Program-made: the position numbers and the translations under genes
Origin: Eunapius fragilis
Lineage: Eukaryota; Porifera; Demospongiae; Spongillida; Spongillidae
Direction: 5' to 3'
NCBI GenBank assembly: GCA_963681505.1
Contig: OY811972.1
Coordinates: 10,744,775 to 10,808,774 of the forward strand
Length of the DNA stretch: 64,000 nt
Shown here: positions 1-12,440 of the stretch, piece after piece
Position numbering within the stretch: position 1 is the stretch's first letter
How the letters are laid out: every line of letters starts with the position of its first letter
Notes under the pieces: generated by a model
The model's database searches: none
Told to the model about the DNA's origin: nothing
Seen by the model: only the letters and a program-made list of their open reading frames with translations

Positions 1-95
1 AATTTACATATACTTATGCATATCATACCATTAGAGCATAATAATGCAATGATGGAACACACTAGTTGCAAATTAATTCATTACTGTACCCACAG

Positions 96-3000
96 TCCCA
101 TCATCGCCTATTAATATGACACTGGAACCTATTCCTGGATCACCAAATCAACTTGCTATTAGATGGGCTCCTCCCTATCAGAAGAATGGCATCATCATTG
201 GGTACACTGTGTATTGCAATTCATCTGCCAGTCAGGCATATCCTGAACAAGTAATTGGTCCAAACGTGCCAACAATACGAAAATTGGTGAATGGGACTAC
301 TCTTGGGGATGTAATTGTCACAGGACTTTATCCATTCATAAACTATGATTGTTGGATGACAGCCAATACATCTGCTGGTGAAGGGATTCCATCACTTGTT
401 GTCACTGCCAGAACTGAAGGAACAGGTGAGTGCTATAGAAGCCTAATAACCTTTAGTTAATTATATATACAGATAATTTCAACCAATATTACATGGATAA
501 ACAACACATGTATATGTGTACATAAGCATCACTGAATAACTTCTATGTTTTGGAGTTATGTAGGTTAAGTTAATGTGATGTATTATTGGACATTGCTACT
601 GCTAGCATCAATTAGTTATGCTGGTTAGAAGCTAATGTGATGTATTGCTGGGAAATACATAATCATTTCAAGCATTAATTAATTTAATTGCTCTCACTTT
701 TCCAGTTCCAACTCCACCTCAGAATTTTTCATTGTCATCAGTGCCTCACTCACCATACCAACTCTATGCAAGATGGTCTCAACCTGCTAAGAAGTATGGA
801 AATATAATTGCATACACTGTGTACTGTAATACATCTGCCAGTCAAGAATACCCAGAACAGGTCATTGGTCTAAACAGCCCAACCATTAGATCAGTGGTGA
901 ATGGGGTGACTTTTACAACTGTATTTAATTTTGGAATTATGCCATTTACACAATATGACTGCTACATATCGGCCAACAACTCATATGGTGAGAGCGCTGG
1001 TTCTGCAATTGTCAGAAGCCAAACAGAAGAAGCAAGTGTGTACAGTTAGATACATCATGCAAACTGGTGATAATATATTTTGTTTCCTTCGTCTCAGCCC
1101 CATCTCCTCCGGTCAATATTACGATGGATTCTATTCCTGGATCACCTAATCAACTCATCGTTAGATGGGCTCCTCCCTATCAGAAGAATGGTATCATCAC
1201 TGGGTACACTGTGTACTGCAATACATCTGCCAGTCAAGTATATCCTGAACAAGTAATTGGTCCAAACAGGCCAACAATACGAAAATTGGTGAATGGAACT
1301 ACTCTTGGGGTTGTAATTGTCACAGGACTTTATCCATTCACAAACTATGATTGTTTAATGACAGCCAATACATCTGCTGGTGAAGGGATTCCATCACTTG
1401 TTGTCACTGCCAGAACTGAAGGAACAGGTGAGTGCTATAGAAGCCTAATAACCTTTATTTAATTATATATACATACTTCAACCAATATTACATGGATAAA
1501 CAACACATGTATATGTGTACATAAGCATCATTCAGTGAGTTTTAAGTTTTGGAGTTATGTAGGTTAAGTTAATGTGATGTATTATTGGACATTTCTACTG
1601 CTAGCTTCAATTCGTTATGTTGGTTAGAAGCTAATGTGATGCATTGCTGGGAAATACATAATCATTTCAAGCATCAATTAATTTAATTGCTCTCACTTTT
1701 CCAGTTCCCACTCCACCTCAGAATTTTTCATTGTCGTCAGTGCCTCACTCACCATACCAACTCTATGCAAGATGGTCTCAACCTGCTAAGAAGTATGGAA
1801 ATATAATTGCATACACTGTGTACTGTAATACATCTGCCAGTCAAGAATACCCAGAACAGGTCATTGGTCCAAACAGCCCAACCATTAGATCAGTGGTGAA
1901 TGGGGTGACTTTCACGACTGTATTTAATTTTGGAATTATGCCATTTACACAATATGACTGCTACATATCGGCCAACAACTCATATGGTGAGAGCGCTGGT
2001 TCTGCAATTGTCAGAAGCCAAACAGAAGAAGCAAGTGTGTACAGTTAGATACATCATGCAAACTGGTGATAATATATTTTGTTTCTTTATTCTCAGCCCC
2101 ATCTCCTCCGGTCAATATTACGATGGATTCTATTCCTGGATCACCTAATCAACTCGTCGTTAGATGGGCTCCTCCCTATCAGAAGAATGGCATCATCACT
2201 GGGTACACTGTGTACTGCAATACATCTGCCAGTCAGGCATATCCTGAACAAGTAATTGGTCCAAACAGGCCAACAATACGAAAATTGATGAATGGAACTA
2301 CTCTTGGAGCTGTAATTGTCACAGGACTTTATACATTCACAAACTATGATTGTTTGATGACAGCCAATACATCTGCTGGTGAAGGGATTCCATCACTTGT
2401 TGTCACTGCCAGAACTGAAGGAACAGGTGAGTGCTATAGAAGCTTAATAATCTTTATTTAATTATATATACATACTTGGATAATTCAAACAATATTAAAT
2501 GGATAAACAACACATGCATATGTGTACATAAGCATCATTCAGTGAGTTCTAAGTTTTGGAGTTATTTAGGTTAAGTTAATGTGATGTATTATTGGACATT
2601 TCTATTGCTAGCATCAATTAGTTATGTAAGTTAGAAGCTAATGTGATGCATTGCTGGGAAATACATAATCATTTCAAGCATCAATTAATTTAATTGCTCT
2701 CACTTTTCCAGTTCCCACTCCACCTCAGAATTTTTCATTGTCATCAGTGCCTCACTCACCATACCAACTCTATGCAAGATGGTCTCAACCTGCTAAGAAG
2801 TATGGAAATATAATTGCATACACTGTGTACTGTAATACATCTGCCAGTCAAGAATACCCAGAACAGGTCATTGGTCTAAACAGCCCAACCATTAGATCAG
2901 TGGTGAATGGGGTGACTTTCACGACTGTATTTAATTTTGGAATTATGCCATTTACACAATATGACTGCTACATATCGGCCAACAACTCATATGGTGAGAG

Positions 3001-3433
3001 CGCTGGTTCTGCAATTGTCAGAAGCCAAACAGAAGAAGCAAGTGTGTACAGTTAGATACATCATGCAAACTGGTGATAATATATTTTGTTTCTTTATTCT
3101 CAGCCCCATCTCCTCCGGTCAATATTACGATGGATTCTATTCCTGGATCACATAATCAACTCGCTGTTAGATGGGCTCCTCCCTATCAGAAGAATGGCAT
3201 CATCACTGGGTACACTGTGTACTGCAATACATCTGGCAGTCAAGTATATCCTGAACAAGTAATTGGTCCAAACAGGCCAACAATTAGATCAGTGGTGAAT
3301 GGAACTACGCTTGCTGTTGTAATTGGAACTGGATTATACATATTTACAAATTATGAATGCTTTATAACAGCCAATACATCAGCTGGTGAAGGCAGAGCAT
3401 CGTATGTGGTTAATGTTAGAACTGAAGGACGAG
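96..3433 (+). repeat. Tandem array of about 1-kb units, each with two FN3 exons
   Basis: Type A exons start at 96, 1098, 2097 and 3104; type B exons start at 706, 1705 and 2712, giving a period of 999-1007 bp. Introns are almost as similar as exons: the A-to-B introns of about 280 bp and the B-to-A introns of 62 bp align across units. This shows recent unequal crossover and not old domain duplication. All exons are 330 bp with phase-1 borders, so unit number can change without breaking the frame. Confidence 0.95.
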
Positions 3434-6400
3434 GTTGGTATCTCATTGCAGTACACTATTCTACTCTCATACCTCGTGATCTACATATGTTTATGTATTT
3501 AAGTATTGGATCCATATTTGGCTGGATCATATCATTACTGCATGCATGTCCCAAGAAATTTTGTTGTTGCTAATGTGGGGCACAAAATACTATTTTATAC
3601 AGCGTGCAGATTAAGCAACTGCATGATATATTTCAGATGTAGTAATGTTGTACTTGATTTTTTTTTTAATAGAGTGTCCGAAGGCACCTGAAATTACTAT
3701 GAATCCTGAAAGTGTGTCTAGTGATTTGTACTCGAAGGTGATTCTAGAATGCCAGGCATCTGGATGTCCACATCCCACGATCACGTGGTATAAAGACAAC
3801 CAGGCTATTTTAACTGGATCAACCTTGGTTATTCCAGCAGTTGTATTGTCTGACAGAGGTTTTTATGCATGTAAAGCCATAAATAGCTATGGGAATGCAT
3901 CTTCCAGTGAAGCAAAAGTTTCCATAAAAGGTTATTGACATAGTTAAATAGCAATGAGTTCATATCGCTTCTTCTTAATGTCCACAGGAGTATTCCAATA
4001 TTCTGCACATCTAAAGTTGAATATTACAGTAACATTGGACATAGTGTATCAGGTGATGACCTGCAATTGCTATGTGGATGCAAAGACTGGTGCTAATTTT
4101 ATAGCAGAAATTAATTTCAGATATTGTGTATATTATTAAAATTAATATTTTTCATTATCAGTTGAATACCAGTCTTACTGGAAGATTTGTTGAGAATGGC
4201 AGTGCAAGTATTATTTTTGCCTATATCAGGTACGTGTCGGGAAAATGTTAGAGTGAAATATATTAATAGATTAATTGAGATGCAATGTATGCCAAACGTG
4301 TGATACATTATATCAAATGCAGTAGACATCAAAATAATATATATGGGCATCTTTATACATAGCCTTTATTGTTAATGGCATCTATCGCAGCTAAAGGGTA
4401 TGCCTAGGGCTGTACAAGGGGGGTATCCCATATGACTATTCAATGTTAACGTAGCTTTCCAGCGAGGCCATTACCAGTGAGGCAATGCTTGGATAATTTC
4501 TAATGCAAATGTTCCCAGTACAATCTGTATTCCCACTTCGAGGGTTGTCATTTGCACATCATTCAAGATATTAATTTCAACTGTGTATATATCGATTTAA
4601 TGTGTTCTATATGCACTACATGTAATTAATGGAGCAGCCATGCAGCTGTGAGTCAATGTTGATTGACATCTGCAACACTGAATATTCAAGTTGAAGTAAT
4701 GTCATTTATATGACCATAAAGGGGTAGCATTAATGAAAACTGGGTAGGTAGGTAATGAAAGTTTTGAGATTGAATAATTATATGATAATGCCATGTGAAT
4801 ACTTAAGCTTTTTATTCCTTTCCAAATGACTGTGAATGCACACATATAATTTTCCTGCCTTTCTACTTACAGTAGCCAGTACGTTCAAGAATTATCATTT
4901 ATAATATGTAATATCTTTTTACATTTCTATAGCTATTCAGATACAACAATCGATGCGCTCATTACTTTCATTGGAAATGAATCATTGGTCAACAGTTCAT
5001 TGGTTAATGAAGTGAATTTAATTCTATCTGATATTATAACCAGAAATGCTGATCAAAAATATGCTCCAGTGATTAATAGCAGTGTGGTTCGATTCGGTAA
5101 GACGAAATGCAATGCTTTCATCAATTCCACGTATTTTGATCAACCACAACAGATGGCTGCCCTTTCATCAATGTTTGTAATGGCAGATACGTGTGGCAAG
5201 AGGCTGAAATAGGGTCCAATTCTATGGTATCTCCTTGCATCAAGCGTCACTGTGGAGGAACATACTCTACTGGGGGTCAGTGGGAACCAGTTATAATTAC
5301 ATGTCCTACAGACTATATAGCATGTGAATGGGAAAACCTTGTGAAAGATGCACTTAATAACACGGAGGTTAGTGTGTTTATAATCACATCTTATTTTAAC
5401 ATATATTCTTTTATCAACACATGTGCAGGTTGCCATTCGGCTTTTATCTGTTGTAGATGATTTAATAAATTCTAACAATACTGGACCCCAAGATGCTAAC
5501 AGGTATGGTTCTATCAAACTATGGTAATCTGAAAGTAATAATAATTTAAAGTATACTTAACTTCATTGATGTGCTATCTCATCTGAAACTTATTCTTTTT
5601 AAAAATACAATTTTAATACAAATACATAGAAATATATTAACCATCCCCACTAATACGCTTTTTTTTTACACAATTTTATTCGTTCCTACGTACAGCCTGT
5701 TGAACATATTGAACTACTACTCCAACAATGCCATTATCAATCAAACCACTTTGTATACTGGAAAAGTATTTGCCATACAACTGGAAGATGTTACCCTTTC
5801 AAATGACTGCTTCAAAGGAACGAGCTTCAGTGTCAACCTGGGTTCTGTAGATATTGAAGCAATAGAAAATACAACAATTGATCGAGGTTCTATTGGTTCA
5901 AATAGCACAGAAAACAATACTGCCACTGTAAAACTTGTACCAGTACGTTCAAATAACTGCAGCAACACTGGATCGTCCGTGTATAGATTGGCATTCTACA
6001 CATTTTTAAAAAACACACTATTTCAGTCTCCTGAACAGGAAAAGAATGGCTTTAAACTTGGTTCCATTATTTTGAGTGTTGGAGGTAGTGCTGTTTTACT
6101 AGCTGAGAAACTTATTTTCACTTTTAGAGTTATTAAGGTAAATTATCAAATGTTATGTGGCCTGATGAAGATATTACGTATATATTTTGTAGGATGATAA
6201 AAGACCTAGTTTTGCACAGTGGAACACAAGTTACACTAATGAAACTGGAAGTTGGATAACAGAAGAATCCATAATATCTACTCCAACAAAAAATATGTTC
6301 ACAGCAGAAATGGTGCTAAAAAACAAACTCAATAGAAGAAAATCCACTGTTTATCAGGGAAATTTTGCTATGCTCTTGGTGAGTTTAAGAGTATTTTGCC

Positions 6401-7819
6401 GTCTAATTTGTAATATTTTTGTAACCAAAGAATCTCAATCCTGGTGATGAGAGATGTTTGGCTGCTGAGGTAATCACAACTATTGGAACAATCATCTCAA
6501 TCATTTCTTTGCTATTCTTCATTATAACTTACCTCTCCTCAAAGTAAGCACATCACAGATGTTCACATGATATAAAATGCATGCATACATATATATTTAA
6601 TTCTCTCCAGAACTCTACGCAGTTCTGAACATGGCCAATTGCTCATTAATTTATGCTGTGCACTGTTGTGCCTGTACATCGTGTTTGGGGTGTCTGGATA
6701 TACAACATCTGTACCGGCCATATGTGGAATCAGTGCAGCCCTAGTTCACTACTTCATGCTGGTTTACTTCATGTGGACATCATCTGAAGCAGTATTTCTG
6801 TACATTAAACTTGTGAAGGTCCTGGGAAATTCAATGCACAAGTTTTCACTAAAAGCTGGGCTAGTATCATGGTGTGAGTCAAGTTGTATTGATTCATCGC
6901 GTGAAATATGCATCATCAATTTCTTTTTTGTTTCAGTGGTCCCCCTTGGCATAGTGATCATTTCAGTTGCAACAGGCTATCGCTATTATTACAATAAAAA
7001 TTAGTATGTTGCCATAATAATATATACATGTTCATGACAGAATTTTTTCATTCCCTTTTTTTGTGTTTAATATGAACCCGATGCTCACTTTCTGACAGCT
7101 GCAGGGCTACTTCTCTACCATTCTACCTTGGATTTGTTCTACCATTCTCTTGTATATATTTTTTCAACTGGATTGTGTTTGCTGTGATAATGGTCTCCAT
7201 CTTGAAGCATTCATCTAAGTCTAGTAACACAGATGGTAAGACTGTCACAATGCGCAATGTTGTGATAGCTGCTGGCTTAGCACTGGTTCTAGGGCTTGGC
7301 TGGGGCTTTGGTATTGCAGCAAGCAGTCACAAAATCAGTGTCTTGGCTTGTGTATTTCAAGCTTTATTTAGTTTATTTGTGAGCAGTCAAGGCCTTCTCA
7401 TTCTTATATTCCATGGTGTACGAAGCAAAGATGCAAAGGCTGTTTGGCGATCATGGTTTAGAAATCACAGGAGGCTATACTCTGTTGCCACAAACACACT
7501 GCGGGATGGCGGCGTGGTGCAAAGATCAGGCCTTGCTACAACCTCACAGTCCACTCATTCTACTGACGAACCATCAATATCTCTAGACAAAACGTCTGGA
7601 TATCCCACTGCAACTGAAGAGTTCATAGCTATTGATGCATCATTTGGAAAAAATAGCTCTCCTTACGACCTTTCTGTGGAAAAAAGACCACAAACTATTC
7701 CCAGGAGTTTCTTGTCGCTATCAATCATTAAGAAGGACGCACTCGCCGACGGAGTGGTGCCGCGGACTTTTAGGAGTGACAGTCAGTGTAGAGCTGTTTC
7801 TGAAACAGCAAAAACATAA
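96..7819 (+). CDS. Adhesion G-protein-coupled receptor, 5'-partial, 19 exons in window
   Basis: Cell-surface receptor with a long extracellular part and a 7TM core. Exons: 96-425, 706-1035, 1098-1427, 1705-2034, 2097-2426, 2712-3041, 3104-3433 (seven FN3 domains, 330 bp each, phase 1), 3673-3930 (Ig, with C..W..YxC), 3988-4052, 4162-4229, 4933-5096 (SEA-like or unassigned), 5153-5367 and 5429-5502 (hormone-receptor-like motif, W..G..PC..C..G.W), 5696-6137 (GAIN-like), 6193-6378 (GPS position), 6431-6543 (TM1), 6611-6873 (TM2-3), 6937-7003 (TM4), 7099-7819 (TM5-7 and tail). About 1647 residues are visible and all phases agree. Family marks in the 7TM are LVHYFMLVYF with a later E in TM3, GWGFG in TM6 and SSQGLLILIFHG in TM7. 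The GPS lacks the usual Cys pairs and the His-Leu-Thr cleavage site (YQGNFAMLL instead). The 5' exons, with start codon and signal peptide, lie outside the window. Exon borders were inferred by eye. Confidence 0.9.
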
Positions 7820-8340
7820 TAGGCCTTTTACGCAATACCATGTATATGTATGCATTCCATAAGCTGTATTAACAAACCATGGTTACCATACTAACATATA
7901 TCCCTAGGTACGCGCATGTTTCATTTTCTATCAGTCATTCTGTTAAAGAAACGGGCTTAACACACAAAACAAACTATTAGATGCAATATGTGTGTGCCGT
8001 GTGTATGTGTGAGAGCCGTGTGTGCATGTAACTAATTCTGTCAAAGACACGTATTTAACACACAATACAAACTATAAGATGTGTGTATGTGTGCTGTGTG
8101 TATGTGTTTGTGTATATGTGTGTGCCGTGTGTGTATGTGCGTCTGTGACGCATTTGCGACAACTATCTTGTATAAAGTCAACTAATGGTTGAAACTGTTA
8201 CCAATGCAAGCAATAGTCATTGTGATTTTCATCACAGTCACAATGTCATCTGAGGATTCAATAGCATTGCTCATATCTACGAAATAAATGAGCAAAATGT
8301 AGTAACATGTATTCCTCACCACGAATGTTACCAATGCAAC
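7820..8340 (+). other. 3' flank of the GPCR gene with GT-rich simple repeat
   Basis: No coding sequence is seen. GT/GTAT-rich simple sequence runs at about 7987-8145. A possible poly(A) signal AATAAA lies at 8283-8288. The closer signal found in the second copy (24778-24783) is changed here to AACAAA. The region belongs to the segmental duplication shared with 23.1-31.3 kb. Confidence 0.5.
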
Positions 8341-9480
8341 TCAGATTGCTACAATAGTTTTGTATGTGAGGCTAAAACATCACAAATGAATTTTACGTAA
8401 ACCACGCAGTAATTATTTACTTGCAGGCATCCATCAAGATTTTTGCGCCTTACAATATTGATTTCCAACGCATACATTTCACCTTTGTTGGAACAGGTGT
8501 TGAACAGTCTCCGTAATGTTCGTTGCCGCACCTGTTGCCATCGTGACAATGAGAACGGCATTGTAATTAATTTTTCATGCAATGGCACTGGAGATTTTTA
8601 CAGCTACCAACGCGATAATCAAGATACACTTGTTTACAGTCACGAGGCTTGCATTTTAGCTGCATCTCATAAGGTGACACGTGTTTCATTTTCCCACCCC
8701 TCTACTAGGACTGGTATGCTCAAGTCTCCAGAAAATAGCTCAAGGTCCCCGGCATGGTAACATCTAATGACACCACAACTACGTCTAAGAAGATACGTGC
8801 ATACCAACAATATCACATGCATGCCAATCGTTTTATAAGTCAGTGCTTGCTAGGTCTATTCGAAGCACATGCTGGCCATAGCAAGTGTTGATTATATCGA
8901 CCAAAGTTTCATTCATGTGTGCCGTACGTTTATTTAACCATTTAGTAAGCCATTGTCAGACAGGCAGGAAGGCACATAAAACGATTTACGACCAATTTCT
9001 GTACACGAAGGAAACGACTGTCGACTAAAGAAAAACAGAATCGGTTATTTCGACGGATCGGAAAGAGATTCTGAAATTGAATAGTACTAAATGCATAGCC
9101 GACCGAATGGGTAATCGCGATTAACCTTTTGAAAAAAATCTGAATCCTAATTTGTTGATGGTAGTTGTTAATTTCTTTTCTCTTTCAGTTCATCATGAAA
9201 CATCTCTACCGCTCTCCTGGTTTTCCGCCTTAAGTGGATGTCCACTTGTTTATGGTGTTTTCCTGTGCACCTACGGCTTTCTCAATCTTTGTGAGTCTCA
9301 ACTGATGGAAGCTATAATTGAGCTCAGTGAATACATTATATGTATAGTATCAGGGGCGGACGTACGAAGCGGTCGACGCGGCAGAGGAAGAGGGTTAATG
9401 GTTTATTCACAACTATCAATGTAGATTGCCTAATTGTCTGCTATGAATAACAATCGAAGGGGTGGAGGGGTTTAAACCCC
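8341..9480. other. Non-coding duplicated DNA with old repeat relics
   Basis: Short open stretches occur (for example 8443-8760 on +), but the matching stretch in copy B (29600-29860) does not keep the frame, so I see no gene. About 8930-9130 is related, inverted, to part of the element at 52.5-53.3 kb: both hold a Cys-Gly-rich-looking GTCAGACAGGCRGGAAGG block and runs of TCGACTAA/TTAGTCGA-like sequence. Confidence 0.5.
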
Positions 9481-9486
9481 CCAACC

Positions 9487-9506
9487 CCCCCCCCCCCCCC
9501 CCCCCT
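9487..9506 (+). repeat. Poly(C) tract
   Basis: An uninterrupted C run flanked by further C-rich sequence. It is the first of many long C or G homopolymers in the window. Its length is unreliable in sequencing. Confidence 0.8.
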
Positions 9507-9649
9507 TACCCCACCCCACCTAGATCCACTATTGACAGTATCGTTAATTCGTTATACATATATTGATACTGAATCTATCCACGACCATGCATATGCTGCG
9601 CAATATAAATTTTCATTTTCTTTTCGATGTGCCAGGAAGATGACTTTCA

Positions 9650-9900
9650 CTTATTCTTTCTTGCACTGGTGGCCTTGTGCCTCAAGCCACAGCAAGCTAC
9701 ATGTGTATAAGCGTCTGACCTCTCTGCTCTCTGCTAAATGGAACCAGGCCTACAGGCTAACCATCATGTCAGTGGTTGAGATGCCGACTTGCCTACTCAT
9801 TACTGCGAAGTTCAGTTATGTGTATTCGAGGGGCACGCTCTCACCTTGGCCATTATATGTCTGCTGTAATGATGGTTATTACAGGAGTAGAAGAATACAA
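9650..9900 (+). pseudogene. LINE 3'-end fragment (protein C-terminal part)
   Basis: The + frame holds a YKRLTSLLSAKWNQAYRLTI-like stretch, which aligns with YKRLASLIAEKHDQPYSLTL of the fragment at 12.7-13.0 kb on the other strand. Both look like the C-terminal tail of a LINE protein. It is short, without start codon or catalytic motifs. It lies right where the segmental duplication copy A stops matching copy B. Confidence 0.5.
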
Positions 9901-10037
9901 TTATACATTTCAATAATAATAAACATATGCAACCATAATTTTTATCATTATGTCCACACATAACACCACTAAACTACAGCTATAGCACTAATGTTGCTAT
10001 CATAAGTCCAACTAAACGCAGATGATGGCACGTATGA

Positions 10038-10274
10038 TCACATCAGAATAGCTCCAGCACTGGCCCGTACCAAAATCATGCTGAGATGACCATAGAGGGT
10101 GGCCAGAGCTCTTGACTTGGTGGAATTAGTCCGGATAGCCAGTCGTGATGCCACAGTTGAAAACACCTCAATGGCTTCAGCTCCCCATACACCATAAGTT
10201 TCCACCACTAAAGGTATAAAGTAATTAACTGAGATGGAAGTCGCACTGCGAGTACGGTTGCTACATACACGCAC
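10038..10274 (-). pseudogene. LINE C-terminal fragment
   Basis: The minus frame reads IPLVVETYGVWGAEAIEVFS followed by ASRLAIRTN. It aligns with the last 65 residues of the large LINE protein ending at 29294 (IPLVFETYGCWGAEAVAAFS) and with 34964-35230. It is a 5'-truncated insertion of a related but different subfamily. Confidence 0.75.
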
Positions 10275-10528
10275 CCTCCTTTTTGACGGTCAATTTCTCA
10301 ACTTGGTTCACAACGTAAATCGATATGATGATCCATAAGTTCTGGCCCTTATCTCAATACACTAAACAGAACACGATTAGTCCATTGCAATTATGCAGTT
10401 GTGTGAAATGTATATAGCCATCATGTTGTGTGAGGTCTGTGCGAATAGAATGACACAAAGCAATTGCTTTGTAAATTTCATTATATATGTAAAAGGTATT
10501 CGAAGGCATTCTAAGTTTTAAGTCCATA

Positions 10529-11359
10529 CAGGGGGTGACTCGTAAATGGAGACTTTTCGCACCTCGCAGATTGAGAAAATACGCAACATTCATTGCACCT
10601 TTAAAATAACTATGAGTTGATCCACCCCTGCGGACTTTAACATACCGCTTATAATATTCATTGACTACAGAAAACGTTGCGGGCGCTTCGTAACCTGCCC
10701 CTTTTCTCCAATCACTATAAATAAGTATTTATTTCCTAGCTTCTGCACTCCCTGCCTACTTCTTACCTTCGTTACAAGGCTACGTGAACCTAATACCTGC
10801 ATGCTCACTTAATATGAATTAAGATCTTCAACCTTGCTTTGTTACCTTGGTGGAGAGATAGGCACAACCTGAGTACCCACCCAAAGTAGGAAACTTTGAA
10901 TGGTGCACTGTACAGACGCTCACAACGAAGGGGAATAACCAAGAGAACAAGAGTGCATGTCAAGCAAGTGAACACTTGAGGTAATATTGAAGTAACAGTG
11001 TATTGTATAGGGCATCATTCAAAGTTTCCTACTTTGGGTTGGGTACTCAGGCTGTGCCCATCCCACCACCAAGGCAATAAAGCAAGGTTGAAGCTCTTAA
11101 TCATTATGACTGGAAGTGAGCATGCAGATATTAGGTACACGTAGCCTCGTAATGAAGGTAAGAAGTAGGCAGGCAGTGAAGAGGCTAGGAAATAAATTTT
11201 TATATAGTGGTTGGAGAAAAGGGGCGGATTAATAAGCCCACAACGTTTTCAGTAGTCGTACTGAAGTCGGCAGGAGTATATCAACTGACAGTTATTATAA
11301 AGGTGCAAAAAGTCTCCATCTGCGAGGTGCGAAAAGTCTCAATTTGCGAGTCCCCCCTG
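10529..11359. mobile_element. Palindromic (foldback) DNA element with TA target duplication
   Basis: The ends are CAGGGGGTGACTCG and CGAGTCCCCCCTG, flanked by TA on both sides (10527-10528 and 11360-11361). The two halves are long inverted repeats: about 10640-10905 pairs with 11010-11270, and outer parts pair too, leaving a small centre. The related block at 34447-34448 shows the empty TA site. No transposase is present. The TA duplication suggests mobilisation by a Tc1/mariner-type enzyme, which is inference. Confidence 0.85.
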
Positions 11360-11361
11360 TA

Positions 11362-11555
11362 GACAACCTTTAGGATCGGATTATTTTTGTATTCCGGCGG
11401 ATATGATGTCACATATAGACATTACGATGAAGTCCGTTGCTGTCTTAATTGGACCCCACAACGATATGACTATGTGGGGCCCAACAGAAGCTAGAGACCA
11501 CAGCCGTATAGTCTATAGGTGACATCACATTCGGAGTACAAAATCTGAAGTTGTC
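11362..11555. mobile_element. Short palindromic MITE, copy 1
   Basis: The ends are GACAACCTTTAGGATCGGAT and its near complement ATCTGAAGTTGTC, flanked by TA. It is the same element as 34449-34668. Inner arms pair around an AT-rich centre (GGACCCCACA .. TGTGGGGCCC). The foldback element at 10529-11359 is inserted exactly at its left TA. Confidence 0.75.
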
Positions 11556-11571
11556 TATTGCGTCATGCATA

Positions 11572-11820
11572 TGTCTATATTGTTTCGTATATTTGTGACA
11601 TACTGAAACGGCAAAATAAAATAGTGAATAATTTGCATTAAATTTGACTACTTGCTGCAATATGCGTACCCGAATCAGCTCCCGTTGTAGAGATTTTTTA
11701 AGATAATGGCTCCACCCCCCTTCCCGAGCAATGTTATGACTGGCATCTTAAAACGCCTGAGTGAAGTTGGCGACACTTGAAACTGAGCAACAGGTTCACG
11801 ATCAGGCTGCATGTTTTGAT
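11572..11820 (-). pseudogene. Decayed copy of the small secreted-protein gene (exon 3 end and exon 2)
   Basis: The minus strand keeps the start of exon 3 (11572-11605, 'tttcgtatatttgtgacat' on +), the short intron, and exon 2 (about 11665-11815), with many changes from the intact gene at 36533-37393. Reading frame and splice sites are damaged, and exon 1 is not in place. The same decayed form occurs at 34685-34915. Confidence 0.6.
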
Positions 11821-12039
11821 AAGATTGATATCAATTATGTCATTAAATTCATTCCATTACCAACACATACAGTAGCATTGCAACAATTTGCCGACATTGG
11901 GAAAATATGCCCTATTCATAATGATGTTATCTAGGACCAGAGATAATAAGCTAGGACCTTGTGTTCCTAGCGATCGCTACAACCAGAGATAATACTATAT
12001 TATCTCTGCTACAACCCACCGCTAATGAGTTCATTTCGT

Positions 12040-12440
12040 CAAGGAATAAAAGGTATATATCCGTTTATACTGAATTAAAGTTGTTTCGATGTTCCAGGTC
12101 GTATCCATTGTTATGGATACCTCCTGGCACATCGCGTTACGAGGGTATTTCATTGCCAATCGAAGGTTCTGTAATAGGACGCCGTAGCGTTGGTTACCAG
12201 ATTATTGATCAGTTTTATGAATAGTTATGAAGATTCGCCGAGCGGTAATTGAATAAGAGTATCGAATTACACATTCCGAGAAGGTTCTGCAACTGCATGC
12301 GTAACGTTGGATACAAAACTAATTAAAATAATGCGTCAAACGGTCGCCACGTTGCTATACATCATATACCTTTTGACGGTTAATATCTCAACCTCAGTTT
12401 GCAACGCAAATCGAGGGTTGAAAAAATGTCACCCAAGATG
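12040..12440 (+). repeat. Dispersed repeat family R, copy 1
   Basis: Shared with 31220-31560 and 35890-36300. Common blocks include CCATTGTTATGGATACCTCC, the TGGTTACCAGATTATTGATC block, and GTATCGAATTACAC. The right part (ACCTTTTGACGG .. ATCTCAACCTC) also recurs near 10260-10320 and 34170-34250. No coding frame is kept between copies. Confidence 0.7.

Larger units (their letters stand above)
6158..9640 (+). repeat. Segmental duplication, copy A (GPCR 3' half plus downstream DNA)
   Basis: It matches 23093 to about 31310 at near-identity through the GPCR exons (offset 16933 in the TM2-4 region) and more loosely downstream. Downstream matches include about 8200-8290 with 29374-29460, 8440-8590 with 29620-29770, and 9150-9330 with 30140-30330. 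Copy A lacks the LINE and the inverted-repeat element that interrupt copy B, so it shows the empty sites: CCAATG at 8201-8206, and the TA-rich site near 9335. Confidence 0.85.

Noticed and set aside
931-1149. Short overlapping frames in the FN3 array (931-1149, 1930-2148, 2937-3155)
   Set aside because: They cross the B-to-A introns in a different frame and recur only because the unit is duplicated.
5140-5517. 125-codon minus-strand frame opposite the GPCR ectodomain
   Set aside because: It lies antisense to well-supported exons and has no recognised domain or splice context.
8443-8760. Possible gene in the duplicated DNA downstream of the GPCR (Cys-rich 105-codon frame)
   Set aside because: The second copy (29600-29860) has shifted frames and stops, so coding constraint is not supported.
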